A stretch of DNA of 64,000 nt from NCBI RefSeq assembly GCF_000002995.4, contig NW_025062477.1:558001-622000 (forward strand). The letters are read 5' to 3'. The notes beneath the pieces are model-generated. The model had not been told where the DNA came from. It ran no database searches and saw nothing but the letters and a program-made list of their open reading frames with translations. The stretch is from Brugia malayi (lineage: Eukaryota > Nematoda > Chromadorea > Rhabditida > Onchocercidae). Every line of letters starts with the position of its first letter. The stretch's first letter is position 1. Positions 1 to 12,800 of the stretch are shown here, piece by piece. The translations under genes and the position numbers were made by a program.

Positions 1-639
1 AAAAAAAATTATATTTTATATTTTTCTTTTTTTTACAAAAAAAAAAACGATGTTTTGATAATCTGTAGTTTTCAAAGCAGCGATGCTAATCATCAACAAA
101 GGAAGCTAATTTTGCTTTTCCATCTTGGAAATAATTTTTACAGTTTTTTTATACTTTGTGCTGCTAATAACTTTTATAACATATATCAAGGAAAAGACCA
201 TTGGACAAAAGTGGCAGTTCAAAAAGAAACATGAAAATAATTGTTATGCATTTAGAAACAAAAATAAACAAAACAAAACTTACGAATAAGATTAGTTGAA
301 AGTTGAAATATATTCACCACCATTCGACCATATTTCTGATTTTTTTATCTCATTGAACTGTTTCTTTCCAAAACAAAATACCGAAATTAAACAGCAATAA
401 ACCATTTCCATTTTTTTGCACCATTGAAGTAATGTGCAACATGTTTAGGCTTTAGCAAAAAGTAGAAAGAACCGAAATGTAAACCTACAAAAATTAAAAA
501 CAATACGATTGCTTCTTTTCTGGAACAACAAAAAGTAATAAACATGCAGTTTTCAAATAAGAACAAAAAGAAAGATAAAAAGGAGTGTCAATTGATATCA
601 AGAAGAGCAGAGCCAAAATAAAATGTAATTTTAAAATAG

Positions 640-2480
640 ATTAACTGAACTGGAAAAGCAAAATAGGAAAAATTCTGTGAAAACATGCAAGAACTATAGC
701 TAACAAAAAGCAAGAAAAGAATGAAATGAAGAAAAATGAAAACAGCAAAAAAGTATGCAAAAAAGCAAAGCGAACAAATGGCATGCGAAGTGTGCAAGTT
801 TTAGAATGGAATAATGTAAGACAAATTAAGAAAGCATCCATGCAATGTTAGCAGTAAAAATAAAAAAACGAAAAAGCATGCAAAATAAGTAAATAATAAG
901 GAAAAAGGCATGCAATATCAGTAATAACAGCATAGAAATGATTAAAATTGACGAAAAAAGCATGCAAGATAAGCTGAATTAATAAAATATAATTAAAAAA
1001 AAATGCGCATAGTGAGTAGAAAAACATGAAAAATAAAGCAGGTTAAAGTTCAAAAGGCCGTGTAAGTAAATAATAACAAGTAAGAAAAGCATACAATGTT
1101 AGCAACAGCAATAGAATAATCAATGAACGAACAAAAAGAATGAAAAATAAAGTAAAGTAAATTTGAAAAAAGCATGCAATAAGTAATAATGGTGAAATAA
1201 TTAATAAAGCCAAGGTGCATGCTTAAGTAAATCAAAGGAAAAAAAGAAGGTTGTACAATTTTAGTAATAACAATAGAAAAATAAGTATAAACTAAGTAAT
1301 ACTAAGGAATTCAGTAATAACAATAGAAAAATAAGTATAAAGTAAGTAATACTAAGGAATTCAGTAATAACAATAGAAAAATAAGTATAAAGTAAGTAAT
1401 ACTAAGGAATTCAGTAATAACAATAGAAAAATAAGTATAAACTAAGTAATACTAAGGAATTCAGTAATAACAACTGTTTAGCAAAATCAGTGAAACATGA
1501 AGTGTCAACAAAGTATAGAAAAATGAGTGAAATTTATTAAAAAGACTATAAAATAAGTAAGATTAATAAGAAAAGCAAATAAAGAACAGAAAAAAAAAAA
1601 AGGAAAATAAAATAAATAATAATAAAGTGCGTTAAAATGAAAAAATGAAGTATAAGTAATGAAATGGAAAAGTGAATAAGTGGGTGAAAAAGTATGTAAA
1701 GTAAAATTGGTTGAAATAAAAAGAAAATGCAATGTCAGTAATAATAATGCAGTGATTAGTAAGTCATGCAGTGCCGTAATAAATATAAGGACGCAATTCA
1801 TGCAACACGCATGCAATTCAAAAAAATAAATAAATAAGGTAACTCAAAAAAAGATATGCAATGTTCTTAATAATAATAAAATAACTACTAAAGTAAGTGA
1901 AACAGCAAGCAGAACCAAGTAAATTATATAAGGTGAAAACATGCAGTATTAGTAATAAGAATGAAATAATTAATTAAAGAGATCAAGAAACATGCAAAAA
2001 AAAACAAGTCAAATTTAATAAAAAGCATGCAATGTGAATAATAACAATAGAATAATTAATAAAGTAAGCAAAACAGCATGCAAAATGAAATGAGTTAAAT
2101 TTAAAAAAAGCATGCAATGTTAGAAATAACAATGGAACAGTTAGTGAAACAAGTCAAAGCACATGCATAATAAAGTAAGTTAGTCAAATAAGGTGAAAAG
2201 CATGCAATTTAAGACATGAAATACCGGTAATAACAGTGGAATAATTAGTAAATAACCAAAGGCATGCAAAATGATATGTGTTTGATTCAAAAAGGCATGC
2301 AGTATTAACAACAACAAAGAATATTTAACAAAATAAATAAAAGCAGCATGCAAACAAAGTAAGTCATATTAAGAAAAAGCATACAAAATAGACGAATTAA
2401 ATTAAAAATAAGGTATGCAATATTAGAAATAACAATGGAATAATTAGTAAATAAGTAAAAAAATAAGTAAAACAAAGTTT
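640..2480. repeat. A-rich degenerate repeat region with recurring GCATGC core
   Basis: The plus strand is heavily A-biased and poor in C. A short core, usually AAGCATGCAA, recurs at irregular intervals of about 30 to 120 bases (for example near 877, 907, 958, 1171, 2026, 2077, 2110, 2200, 2263, 2296 and 2346). Between cores, similar filler such as GTAATAACAATAGAATAATT recurs, so this looks like an old, diverged tandem array. All long reading frames here are low-complexity Phe/Leu/Ser-rich translations of the minus strand and are not credible genes. Confidence 0.75.
1262..1472. repeat. 50-bp tandem repeat, four full copies plus a fragment
   Basis: Units begin at 1262, 1312, 1362 and 1412, with a partial fifth at 1462. 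Each begins AGTAATAACAATAGAAAAAT after one leading base and ends in AAGGAATT. Copies 1 and 4 share one variant (ATAAACTAAG) and copies 2 and 3 another (ATAAAGTAAG), so the array probably grew by duplication of a two-unit block. It lies inside the older degenerate A-rich array. Confidence 0.92.
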
Positions 2481-5200
2481 ATATGCAAGACAAAGCTTAT
2501 ATAAACTTTCACAATCAGTTAATACAAGAATTAACAAATTCAATTCTCATTACTATAACAAAACAAGAAATAACAAGCAAAGAAACAACAAGCCAAGAAA
2601 TTAATCTGAGTTAAAGCTGCCATAATAACTTTAGAAAAAAAATGAGAAATGAAATTTTTTCCAAAAATCATAAATAATTGAATCATTTCCAAAGATAAAT
2701 TTAAGAAAATAAGTTAAAGAAAGAAAAGGAAAAAAAAAATGAAAGAGAAAAAATAAGCCAAATGTCAATACAACAAATACAAGCAGCAAAACATAAACAT
2801 ATAAATTGTTAAAAAATTGAACTAATAGCATTTCCTACTCGAAATTATAGTTTCTCTCAAATAACATAGGTTAAAGAAAGAAAAAACAACAACTATAATT
2901 GCCAATTTCTGAAAATTCATAGGAAGAGATAAATTAAAAACAAGAAATGCCTAAAAAAAAACAATTTTTTAAATTAAAAATTACGATGCCATAATAAATA
3001 ATTATAGCTACAAAAAAAAAAAAAAAAAAAAAAAACTGCAATAATAAACAAATAAACAAAACAGACAATATGCATAAATACAAGGACACAACAGCGCTGA
3101 ACATACATTAAACAAAACTCCAATTCCTATTTAGACTAAATTCTCCAATAACCATCAATGTTAAAATAAAATAACCAGTTGATCAAACATGATAAGTATA
3201 CGAATGAAAAATATAAAGAAAAATGAAGAAAAAAAAAAAGAAAATATAACAAAACAAAATGTCACCACTAATATAATCTGTCACCCAAAACAAATGTATT
3301 AATATAAATTGAAAATATACACATCTATTTGAAATAAAAATACATTGACTGATTGTGGGATTTCAAATCATTAAATATTAAAATAACAAAAAAATTTCAA
3401 TCCGTTCCTATCCTAGAGTAAAATAATTAAGCAATCAATGTGAATCATAATTAAAATTCATAACACTAACTTTATAGGATATAACACCCAGAAATAAGTA
3501 TAAAGCATTAGTTAAAATTAAAAAGAAAATTATTTCTAAAAGCAAACTTATAGTACAATCATACAAAGTGAAATTGAGAAGTAATAGAATCAGTATTAAA
3601 TATGAAAAGAACTAACAATTTACAAATCATCTACAATCCTAATAATATCATAATTCAACTTGCTAATAATTTAAATCTTCAATTATTAAAGAGTAAATTA
3701 TAAAAGGATTAAAAAAAATTTTGTAAAAATAGCATTAATTAAATTGGATTAGGAAATAGTCATAACCAGAAAAATTCTGCTAAAATACCAACTAGTAATT
3801 ACAAAAGTATTTGAACTGTAGCTACAAAGACCAAAATATAAAACATTATTTAAAATTCTAGAGATATTAAAGATACTATGCCTAAAAACAAACACAGCTA
3901 GAATTTCACATACCTATAACGAATCGAGGTTGAAATGTAACCACATAAATTGAAGTTCATAAATTAATGAATCCATATCACATGTAAAAACAAACCCTAA
4001 AAAGTTATAAATTATTTGTAAATCTAAATATATAAATCTAAGTTACCAATATTTTAAACACATTAATTACAAATATAAAGTGATTAATATATAAACAAGA
4101 ATCTATAAAAAATGGTAACAATTAAATTGGATTAGAAGCAACTACAAAAGAAAAAAAAAAAACTTATTAAAATACCAACTAGTAACTATAAATAACAAAT
4201 TGTAACTAAAATGTTAAAAAGAAACAAGAAACATAGTAGTAAAATCATAAATAATAACAACAACGTAAATTCAGTGATAGAAAAAAAGAATAAATAATTG
4301 AAAATTATTTCAATTATTTATGAATAAATAATTAAAATAGTTTTTAAAAAGTTCCGAAATTTAGTCCGCAAAAAATAAGAACCGTCCATTGCAAATCAGA
4401 CCATTCAAATAAATCCAAAAAATGCAAAATTTTTTCAAATCAATAAGAAGGAAAAAAAAAAAAAAAACATGAAAAAAGAAAAAATTAGCAAGAAAAAAGA
4501 TAAAAAATAAATATTACAAACAAATAAACTAATTAATAGAAACATAAAAAGAGAAACACAAACAAAATCATTATTTTTAATATTTATTTTTTGTTTTTTT
4601 TGGTTTTTTTTTTGTTTTTTAATTTTTTAATTTTTTTTTATTTTTCCATTTTTTTATTTTTTTTTATTTTTTTTTCTTTTTTACATTTTTTGTTTTTTAA
4701 TTTTTTTTTCTTTTCTTATTTTTTTATTTTTTTGTTTTTTGTTTTTTTGTTTTTTTTTTTTTTTTTTTTTTGTTTTTTTTGTTTTTTTTTGAAAACGCGT
4801 TAAGGACCAAAACAAAATTAGAAAACACAAAATTATAGAAACAAAAACAAGTAATATTACTAAAAAGACTAATCCTAAGAATCCAATCCCAAACCATGTT
4901 ATTTACGATTATGTCCTATAAGATAACGAATTCTTTAAGAAAGGAGTGATTCCACCAAATAATTGGGAATAAAGTCGAGAAAATTTTTCACCAATAAATA
5001 ATAAATGAAACTTCAAAAAATTCAAGAAGAAAAAATTTCAAGATTGGATTAGAACTTAGAAATTAGTCATTTAAAGCTAATAATTAGTAATATAAACAAT
5101 AAACTTCAAAAGTTAATAACTACAAAAAATATCAAAAATCAAAAAATGAATTAAAAAACCTCAAAAAAAAAAAGAAAAAAAGAAGAGAAAACATCAACAA
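2481..5200. other. Gene-free AT-rich stretch with homopolymer tracts
   Basis: No exon with plausible splice sites was found. The stretch is low-complexity A-rich DNA. From about 4570 to 4790 it switches abruptly to T-rich DNA made almost only of runs of T broken by single A, G or C. The poly-Phe frame on the plus strand of that tract is a composition artefact. Confidence 0.7.
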
Positions 5201-5356
5201 TTTCAAAATCAGTAACCCAAAAAATAAAAAAAATCCAGGATTAGTCCACTAGTTGAAAGAAAAATAAAAATACTTGCGTAAAGATGAGATTTCAGCGGGC
5301 GCAGGTTGGACAAGGATGGCTCTGCACAGGACACTGCTTCACTGGTAGAAATTGTG

Positions 5357-6952
5357 TCACACTTGCGCACCTGAAACAAAGTGCGAAGATTAACTGAGAA
5401 CAAATAAATTAATACTTAATTAATACTTCTGATAACATTGTTTGAAAAGCAAAACTTTCACTTACTTGGGATGTAATAGTGCTGGGCCTCATCGCTTCTA
5501 CCAGCTAGCTCGAGCCTTCTTCGCTTAACAGCCCTTTCATTTATAACGGTCTTTGTGGCCTTGGGACACCATTCCAAGGCGTGAAGCTCCATCGTGGCTG
5601 TTATTTCTTCATCGGAGCTCACATGCGGCATATCAATGAAATGGCCGCACTTCTGGCAAAAGCCTGAAATAATATACTTTAATAAGAAGTATATTTTACT
5701 TTGCTGGTAAAGTTACCACTCACAAATGAACTTTCAAAAAAATGGTTTCGAAAACTGCTAGAAATGAAGTGAAACTCACCATTCTGCCTGTGCATTTTGG
5801 CAGCATGGATTCGCCATCCTTTCAAGGTCCCAAATTCCTTCGGGCACATACCGCACTCTGAAAATATCATAATAATATCCAAACGCATTCAAACTGCTCA
5901 TATAGGACAATAAATTTAAAATAAAATTTTTAACTGTACAGCAATAAAGCGAATTTAAATTTACCAATTGTAGTCGATCCGTCAGCATTTCGAATTACTG
6001 TGTACGGATCGATCTCCGGCGCCACTAATAGCTGCCGGTATTGAGGCGGTAAACCTTCCACTACCGGCGGTTGGAAGGGTGCCGGGCCAGACTGTACTGC
6101 GTCACAGTCTTCTTCTTCCATGACTGGAACGCGTATTGTTCGAGAACGCCTGAAATATATTTATTCAAGACTTTTAAAATGCTAGCTGCTACGACTTTAA
6201 TTTTTATCCAACATGCTCATTTACCAGTGTATTAAATTGTTCATCATTCTTTGCTATTTCTTCGTTAAAAATGAGACTTACAGTACTATTTCTCGAATTC
6301 GTTCCACTTGTCTGCGCCTTGGGACCTCTACTGACGCTGTTGGTACCACATCTAGCATTTCCTCATTCCATTCCTGTGGTACCGGCCAGCACTCCGCCAC
6401 TGCAACCTCCTCTAAGCTGCTTTCATCGTGAACCAGTGCCGGTTCTGGTTCATCATCCCATATTTCCTGCTGCAGCTCGGCTTCTTGTTCTCGTTCGAGG
6501 AGGTCGAGCACGAGCATTTCTTCATTCTGGCGTAGTCGCTCCATTTCTTGCTCGTGCTCCAGGAGCTCTCGGAACACTTCTAGCTCCTCCTGGGGTGGTG
6601 GTGGAGTTGGGCGACGCGTTAAATCCGCCCTTGGGACCTCGAAGGCCTCATCCTCACGCTCTTCGAGCCCATTTTCTTCCAACCTCGCCCTCAAGTCATT
6701 AATCTAAAAAAAAAAAAAATCATGGTTAATGCAACTAACAACAAGTTCAATAAATAAATTAAACATCTACCATCAGTAAATTACATTCGAGATTGGAAAT
6801 AAACGAGATTAAAAATAAAAAAATAAACATACCATGCTCGCCGCTTTCCGTAAATAATCCTCCAGCGCTCGGAGGTACAGCGGTTCATCGCGCAAGTGAT
6901 TCTTCAAATCTACCAATGTTGGTAGATTTGGGCCATACATCTTAGCATCCAT
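5357..6952 (-). CDS. C2H2 zinc-finger protein with acidic Glu-rich middle, unrecognised family
   Basis: Six exons join in phase: 6952-6833, 6703-6282, 6149-5965, 5857-5780, 5663-5466 and a short last exon 5370-5357, giving about 338 residues. The start is ATG at 6952, [13 protein letters not shown]. Residues about 41-180 are rich in Glu/Arg and probably helical. A classical C2H2 finger (C-x2-C-x12-H-x4-H, core CGMCPKEF...HAAKMH) fills the exon at 5857-5780, followed by a second Cys pair, FCQKCGHF. The finger pattern resembles those at the N terminus of R2/R4-type retrotransposon proteins and of ordinary nuclear zinc-finger proteins; no reverse transcriptase or endonuclease follows. Local GC content is far above that of every neighbour. 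The last exon has an alternative frame rich in Cys (CPVQSHPCPTCAR), so the C terminus is uncertain. Nucleic-acid binding is inferred only from the finger. Confidence 0.7.
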
Positions 6953-7134
6953 AATTGCTGAAAAACTACATATATATATATATAGCCAACGAATTGATAA
7001 ATCATTTTAAATATTGAGTTTATTAAAATGAATTTTCTAAGATTACAATAGGAAAGCAATGAGTAAAATTTATCCACTCGTATTCTCCTAACAATCATCC
7101 CTACTGAATTTGTCCACTTAAAAATCCCCCTCAA

Positions 7135-9035
7135 AAAAAAAAAAAAAAAAAAGAAAAAAGAATTTAATTCTAAAATAAAAACATTACAAATAGATTAGGG
7201 GACGAGGGAGAGGGCAGGGAAAGATGACAAGTAGATTACTTTACTCGCAATACTATAAAGGAAGGAAAAGAAGAAGTAACCAGCGCTGCACAGCTCTGTA
7301 ATGTTATATCAACTTGTCAGCTATATATTATATATATGATGGATCATAGAAAGTCAAGGAAAAAACCTCGACAGTACAGCATTTGCACTTCTGGAATCTC
7401 TTTTCATTGGTTGAATTGGTGGATAGATTATAATACTGAAGCTGTAAAATATCCCATTATTGATCAAGATCTTGGTTATGTTTTAGCAATTATTAAGAGA
7501 TCTTGCAGTTATGGTGAAATCATTTCCCAGATAGTTGGACATTGGGTTATGTTGGCGCATTGATGTTCCTTTCAAGAAATTACTCAAATTCAAATGTTTT
7601 GCTATGTGTTAAAATATTTTTGATTTTAAATTATTGATTTTTTTCTTTAATTGGTATAATTTTTTGTTCGTTTATTTGTATATTTCAGAATGATTGTATT
7701 TCTTTAGTTGCTTATTCTTCAGTTTGCCACAAAGACTTTGTTTTATCGTCTGAAATTGATTTATATATTCTATTATGGTAAGTAGGTCTATAGCTTTGGT
7801 TATAATATTATCTCATGGCTATACTTATGTACTAATATTTTATTTTATTGAATAATTTTATCACAAATAAAAATGTTTTGTTACAGATGTGCTTTCTGTA
7901 TTTTTTAATGTCTAAAATCGAAATCTTTGTTTACGCAAATTAATATTCATTTTGTTGATAATTTGATTAATTTGTGAATATTATTATAAATATTCTAATT
8001 ACACTGTTATTCGCAAGTTAAAGATCAGCAAGCAAAGTCACGTATATTTCCCTTATGCATGCAAAAGGCATTAATACCAAACTATTGTCAGTACCCAATA
8101 TTTTAGCACAAATACTTCAGCATCGGCGCATTTACTCACCCATCCACTCACTTACTTACTTACTTTTGTCAGCGTTTCACACAAACATTCCCTACCTCCT
8201 CTCTCTTTTCCCTCTCTCCCTCCCTTCTCCTCTATACCATAATTACTTCCGCTATGTTTAGAGATGTTCAAAAAAAAGAAGGAGATATTTTTTGATTCCT
8301 ACCGTTTACATTTCGAAATGTTGGTCACACTTTCTTTGTTTTCATAGCAAAGCTTTATTGTACTCTTTAGGTTCGATGAATTTTCATTGTTAAATTATAG
8401 ATTGGATTAGAATATCATTTTGTGTTTTATGTAGTAGTCACGTGTAGTATCTAGAAGTAACATTGCAATTCTCCTCGTTTACTTTTTCTCGAGTTTATTT
8501 TTTCACAAAATTTTATTCATCTTTCTTATGTGGCGTTTAGTTAAGTGTTGATGTAAAGTGAATTCAAAGTAGAATGCATTTTTGGACTTCGGGTAAAACA
8601 ATCTTGAAAGTTATTCCCAAGAAGTGTCGTGTAAGCTAACCCTATCCCTCAGATATAATGACAAATAAAGGTGGCAGGAATACTTGGTTGGGTAATTCTG
8701 AGTTCTTGCTTTTGGGTAATTCTGAGTTCTTACTTCTGGGTAATTCTGAGCTCTTGCTTTGGGTAATTCTGATTTCAAACAATAAAAGTGGGTTAGCTCT
8801 AGTTAGCATTTATAATTCCTAGTCTAAATCTCTTTCTTTCCGTTATTCTTCTTTTATTTTCTTCCAAATAATATTTCACTGTCTCATGACATTTCGCCCC
8901 TTTTTTTATTTATTTCTTTTGAAAGCAATCCTTCCATGAGTCACACTGGCAGTAGTAGCACTATATTTGTTAAACAGTTGTGAGAATGTTACTGATTTAT
9001 TTGACAGATCTTTAAATAGAACTTTAAATAGAAAC
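7135..9035. other. Intergenic stretch without a convincing gene
   Basis: AT-rich DNA with simple-sequence runs near 7135-7165 and 7320-7340, a GA-rich patch at 7195-7230 and a CT-rich patch at 8140-8230. A 75-codon frame at 7336-7563 on the plus strand has no splice context and no recognisable family, so I do not call it a gene. Confidence 0.6.
8692..8776. repeat. 24-bp tandem repeat, about 3.5 copies
   Basis: Units start with GGGTAATTCTGAGTTCTTGC and are 23 to 24 bases long, beginning at about 8692, 8716, 8740 and 8763. The copies differ at one to three positions, and the last is truncated at GATTTC. Confidence 0.88.
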
Positions 9036-9041
9036 TAAAAA

Positions 9042-9805
9042 ATGAGATCAATAAAACTTCATTTCAAATACAAGATAGGGAAAAGGTTGAGATATAGCGG
9101 AGGACAATTCAGGTAAGCATTCAATTCTTCATAATATCCATGAAATCAATGTAACAAATTAAACTTATCAGTGCATTTCTATTCGTTATATGTAAAAAAA
9201 AAAGGTTGAAGAATAATCAATCATTTGAAGGCGAAGAAAAAGCATATTATCATAAGAAAATGACATATATTAGTTCCACTGATTCCAAGTACCACTGAAA
9301 TAGTACTGATGTTCCGCAAAGTGTATTTATTCTATAGGACTAAATAATAGATAAGGAATTTCGAAGTTGGAAGGAAAAAAAAAAACAAACAAGCTATTCG
9401 TCAAGCAAAACGACAACTTTGTCGCCATGACCCGTATTTTATAAATAAAATGCGAGTGAACAAAATGAGCAGTAACCGGAATGTGATAGTAGTATATGAA
9501 GACCGGAAATGAAGGATGATGAGGTATCTTATCTTTTTTTCATAAATTTACAAATTTCAAAGATATGATCAGACTACAAAAAATAATATTTGTGTGCAAA
9601 CGATCACAGCTATTAAATGCAACTGAAAGATAACCGAAGTAATTAAATAAATGATTGATAGAAAAAAGAAAAGAGAAAAATTAGAAATTTAACTAGTTGA
9701 ACTTAACTTTTTAACAGAATTGATGTGCGACAAATATTAGCACAGGAAAACAGAATTCACTTCTCAATGGAGGAAATCACAAATCTAAACGTAGGGAAAA
9801 ACTAG
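9042..9805 (+). CDS. Doubtful two-exon microgene, basic 52-residue product
   Basis: An ATG at 9042 opens a frame (MRSIKLHFKYKIGKRLRY...) that runs to a good donor (AG|GTAAGC) at 9112. A T-rich 3' splice site (TTTTTAACAG) at 9717 leads into a second frame that joins in phase, begins IDVRQILAQENR and stops at 9805. The first exon is strongly basic, the second mixed. I recognise no family and the product is very short, so chance is a real alternative. It lies just downstream of, and convergent with, the large minus-strand gene ending at 9846. Confidence 0.25.
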
Positions 9806-9845
9806 TGGTTCATCAATAGATTTGCTTTTACAGCTTACATCATCA

Positions 9846-12800
9846 TTACAATGGACCTGAAAATGAAATTTAAAAAGTAAACTTTTTCTGTTTTCTAATC
9901 TCCAAAATATTTTTTAATAGTTTAACATTCATATAAACAGGTGATATAACTATATGAATTTACTGCTATGCTCTTCATTAGGTGATATAACTATATGAAT
10001 TTACTGCTATGCTCTTCATCCAAATAACCCTTTTGTTCTTCTAAAGCAGTTTGTTATTCTTCTTGGCTTTAATTTCTGAACATTTAAAATTATTAACAAA
10101 GGAAATACTTACATATTGTAGCAGATGTTGCTTGTGATGATAGAGGATTTGTTTCTTTGTGATCGTACTGTTCATTAAAATTCCAAAGCTGTGCAAATGT
10201 TACTATTGGTATCGTAGTATTCTGTCCTGTTGACATTACCTAAACAAATAAGGAAAAAATCTAAAATATGAAATTGAAACTAATAATATTTTACAATCAA
10301 TCCTGCTATTCTTATTCTCATTTCGTTTCTATTCCAAATTGTTTTTTACTATTATTTTTAATTATATTCGTTCCAACTTCATCTAAAACTTATTGATATA
10401 TTCTTCCTTCTCAATCTTTAGAAAAAAAAAAAATTTATCGTCGCTTTGATATATTTTTTAAAATTATTTTTTTAACAACAATCGATTAAAAGCATTAATG
10501 AAAACTCATTAAATTTTTAAATAATGTTATTGTTTAACTCCATTAGCAATTTAATTTTTTCCTTATTTTTTTTTTTCCATCCCTAGAATTACCATCAATT
10601 GAAAATAAACAACTTTGTTAATACCGGAGTAGTTAGAGTAGTATCATTTGTCGTTGTTGATTTTGATGGTTGGAAATTGGCTGTTGATGATGGCACGAAG
10701 AATTCATTCAATATTTCACCACCATCAGTTACATCATCGAAGCATAGTTCACTTGGTCGTATATAAATTGGTATTGGTTCACTTTTTGGAGTTCTTTCAT
10801 TATTATCGTTGGTACTTACTTGACAATTTGATTCCACAATCTAATAAACTAGATTACTTAGTAAAGCTTATCAAAAATTTAATTTTGCAAATTACATATC
10901 ACACTAATAAGAATCGCTGGTAATTCCTTCATTATCTAACGTATTATTCATAAAATCATTTCTTTTCTATATTTTAATTATAGAATATTTAAAGGTTAAT
11001 TAGTAATAATTGTTTGATATTTATACTTATAATTTGATATTTATATAACATTTATAACCTTTTTTTGTCAATTGGTTTAAATTTCTTTTTTTTTTTTTTT
11101 GGCTAAAAGAATCATTTCATTGCATTGAAGTAATTATTTGTATTATTTTAAATTGATATGGAATTTTATAGCACACCGAATTTGCAGTTACTGTGCTATA
11201 GTTGTAACTTGTGGATGGTTGATCATACATAATATTTGGTAATAAGGGTGAAGATGCTGTTGTATTGACTCTGGAAACTGTGGTAGATTCGAGTGAACTA
11301 TTGGCATTAGCACTGGGACAGCTCTAAATAGAGTTTATTAGAAACATTCAAATTATCTCTGATTATTCGATTTGATAAATTTCGGAAAATAAGCAATGTT
11401 ATAGTTACGTTAGATATTTTTCAAATATGGATTTGCTGTCCGAAAGTGAGAAATCCATGCGCTTAATACCACATTGAAAAATTAAAAAAAGTGATTTTTT
11501 TTTTAAAAAATATTGAAAAGACTAATTCAGTTTAGTTTATTGATTTTTTCTTGCTGCAATTATTGCTGGAATTCTTGTAAAATTTTGGAATTAAAAAAAA
11601 TCATACCAAAAATGATTCATAAACGGTAGTGCCTTGTTCCCCAGTTACTATATGTTTCCTTTCATCAACTGCTTGTCTTGATGCTAAATATAAAACTTAT
11701 GAATTACTTTTTTAAAAAATTAGAATTGAAAAATGAAAATTTTCATAAAATAAGTTAAATGCATTGATAAAAAAGAAAAAAAAAAGTTTAAGAATCGACA
11801 TAAGAAAAACAATGTTTTTTACCGCTTCCACTGCTGTCCACCATTTTCACGCTAAATGACGGTGAGTGACGTGAAATGTTAATCCAGCGTAAAGGCTGTA
11901 CTGGTATTACACTGGGTGATAATGCTGATGTTGACGAAGGCATTCTATAAATGCAAAGTTGAACGCATTATTTAAATTAAGATTCTGGAAATTTTGTCAT
12001 AATTGGGGAAACCAAAATGGCGTTGATAAATGGTTAACACTCATTTAAAACTAAGCGATCTGAATGATAAAGTTTAGTTAATTAGATAAAATGAAATAAA
12101 AGTTGCTGCCTATTAGAGATCTAGAAAGTATTATTTACACGAACAAAATGAAAGTGAAATTAATACTTTTGACAGGAAAACATCGGTTCAGCTGTTCTCT
12201 GAGAATTAGTTATTGGATGTTAATTCCTTATCAGAAAGAAAAATTATTTACTTCATCATAATACATGAATCAACACTGCTTGTTTCAGATTTCAATTCGG
12301 TATCAAATGATGATCGTGAATCACCACCAACTGTTAATGTCATCAGATCGTTAGCTGTTGATCTTCTCATTGAATCATAACCTTCATCATCCATTTCATG
12401 CATTCCATCTGTTCCTACCATTCCACTATTGCACTCCAATGCTGTATTGATGGATTCTATATGAAATATTACAGTTTGAAATTGAAACATTCATTACTGT
12501 TAGCTTTGTAAATTTAATTTACTTCATACAAAACTGAAATTCATTAAGCACAAAATAATTGGTCTTTTTTTTTCGTTTAGACTGCATTTAGATAATTTTT
12601 ATTTTACAAATTGATCAAATTGAAGAAAAAACCTCTTAGCTTACTTTCTTTTTTCGGAATTTCTTTAAATTGCGTGGCTAATGCGTGAATTTCGCTAATA
12701 ATACGATGCAATCGTAGTGAAAGCCCTCCATCGGTTTGTGCCAAAATATCCAACGATTGTTTGGCATTTCTCAGAGCATACCATGCTTCCTTCTCGCGGA

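Noticed and set aside
588..2831. Several Phe/Leu/Ser-rich minus-strand frames
   Set aside because: They follow from the A-rich composition of the plus strand; no splice context, no family and frequent repeat units.
4591..4803. Poly-Phe frame on the plus strand
   Set aside because: It is a translation of T homopolymers.
6271..6702. 143-codon plus-strand frame
   Set aside because: It is the antisense shadow of the GC-rich second exon of the zinc-finger gene, which has matching splice sites on both sides.
7336..7563. 75-codon plus-strand frame starting MMDHRKSRKK
   Set aside because: No splice partner, no recognisable family; length is possible by chance in this composition.
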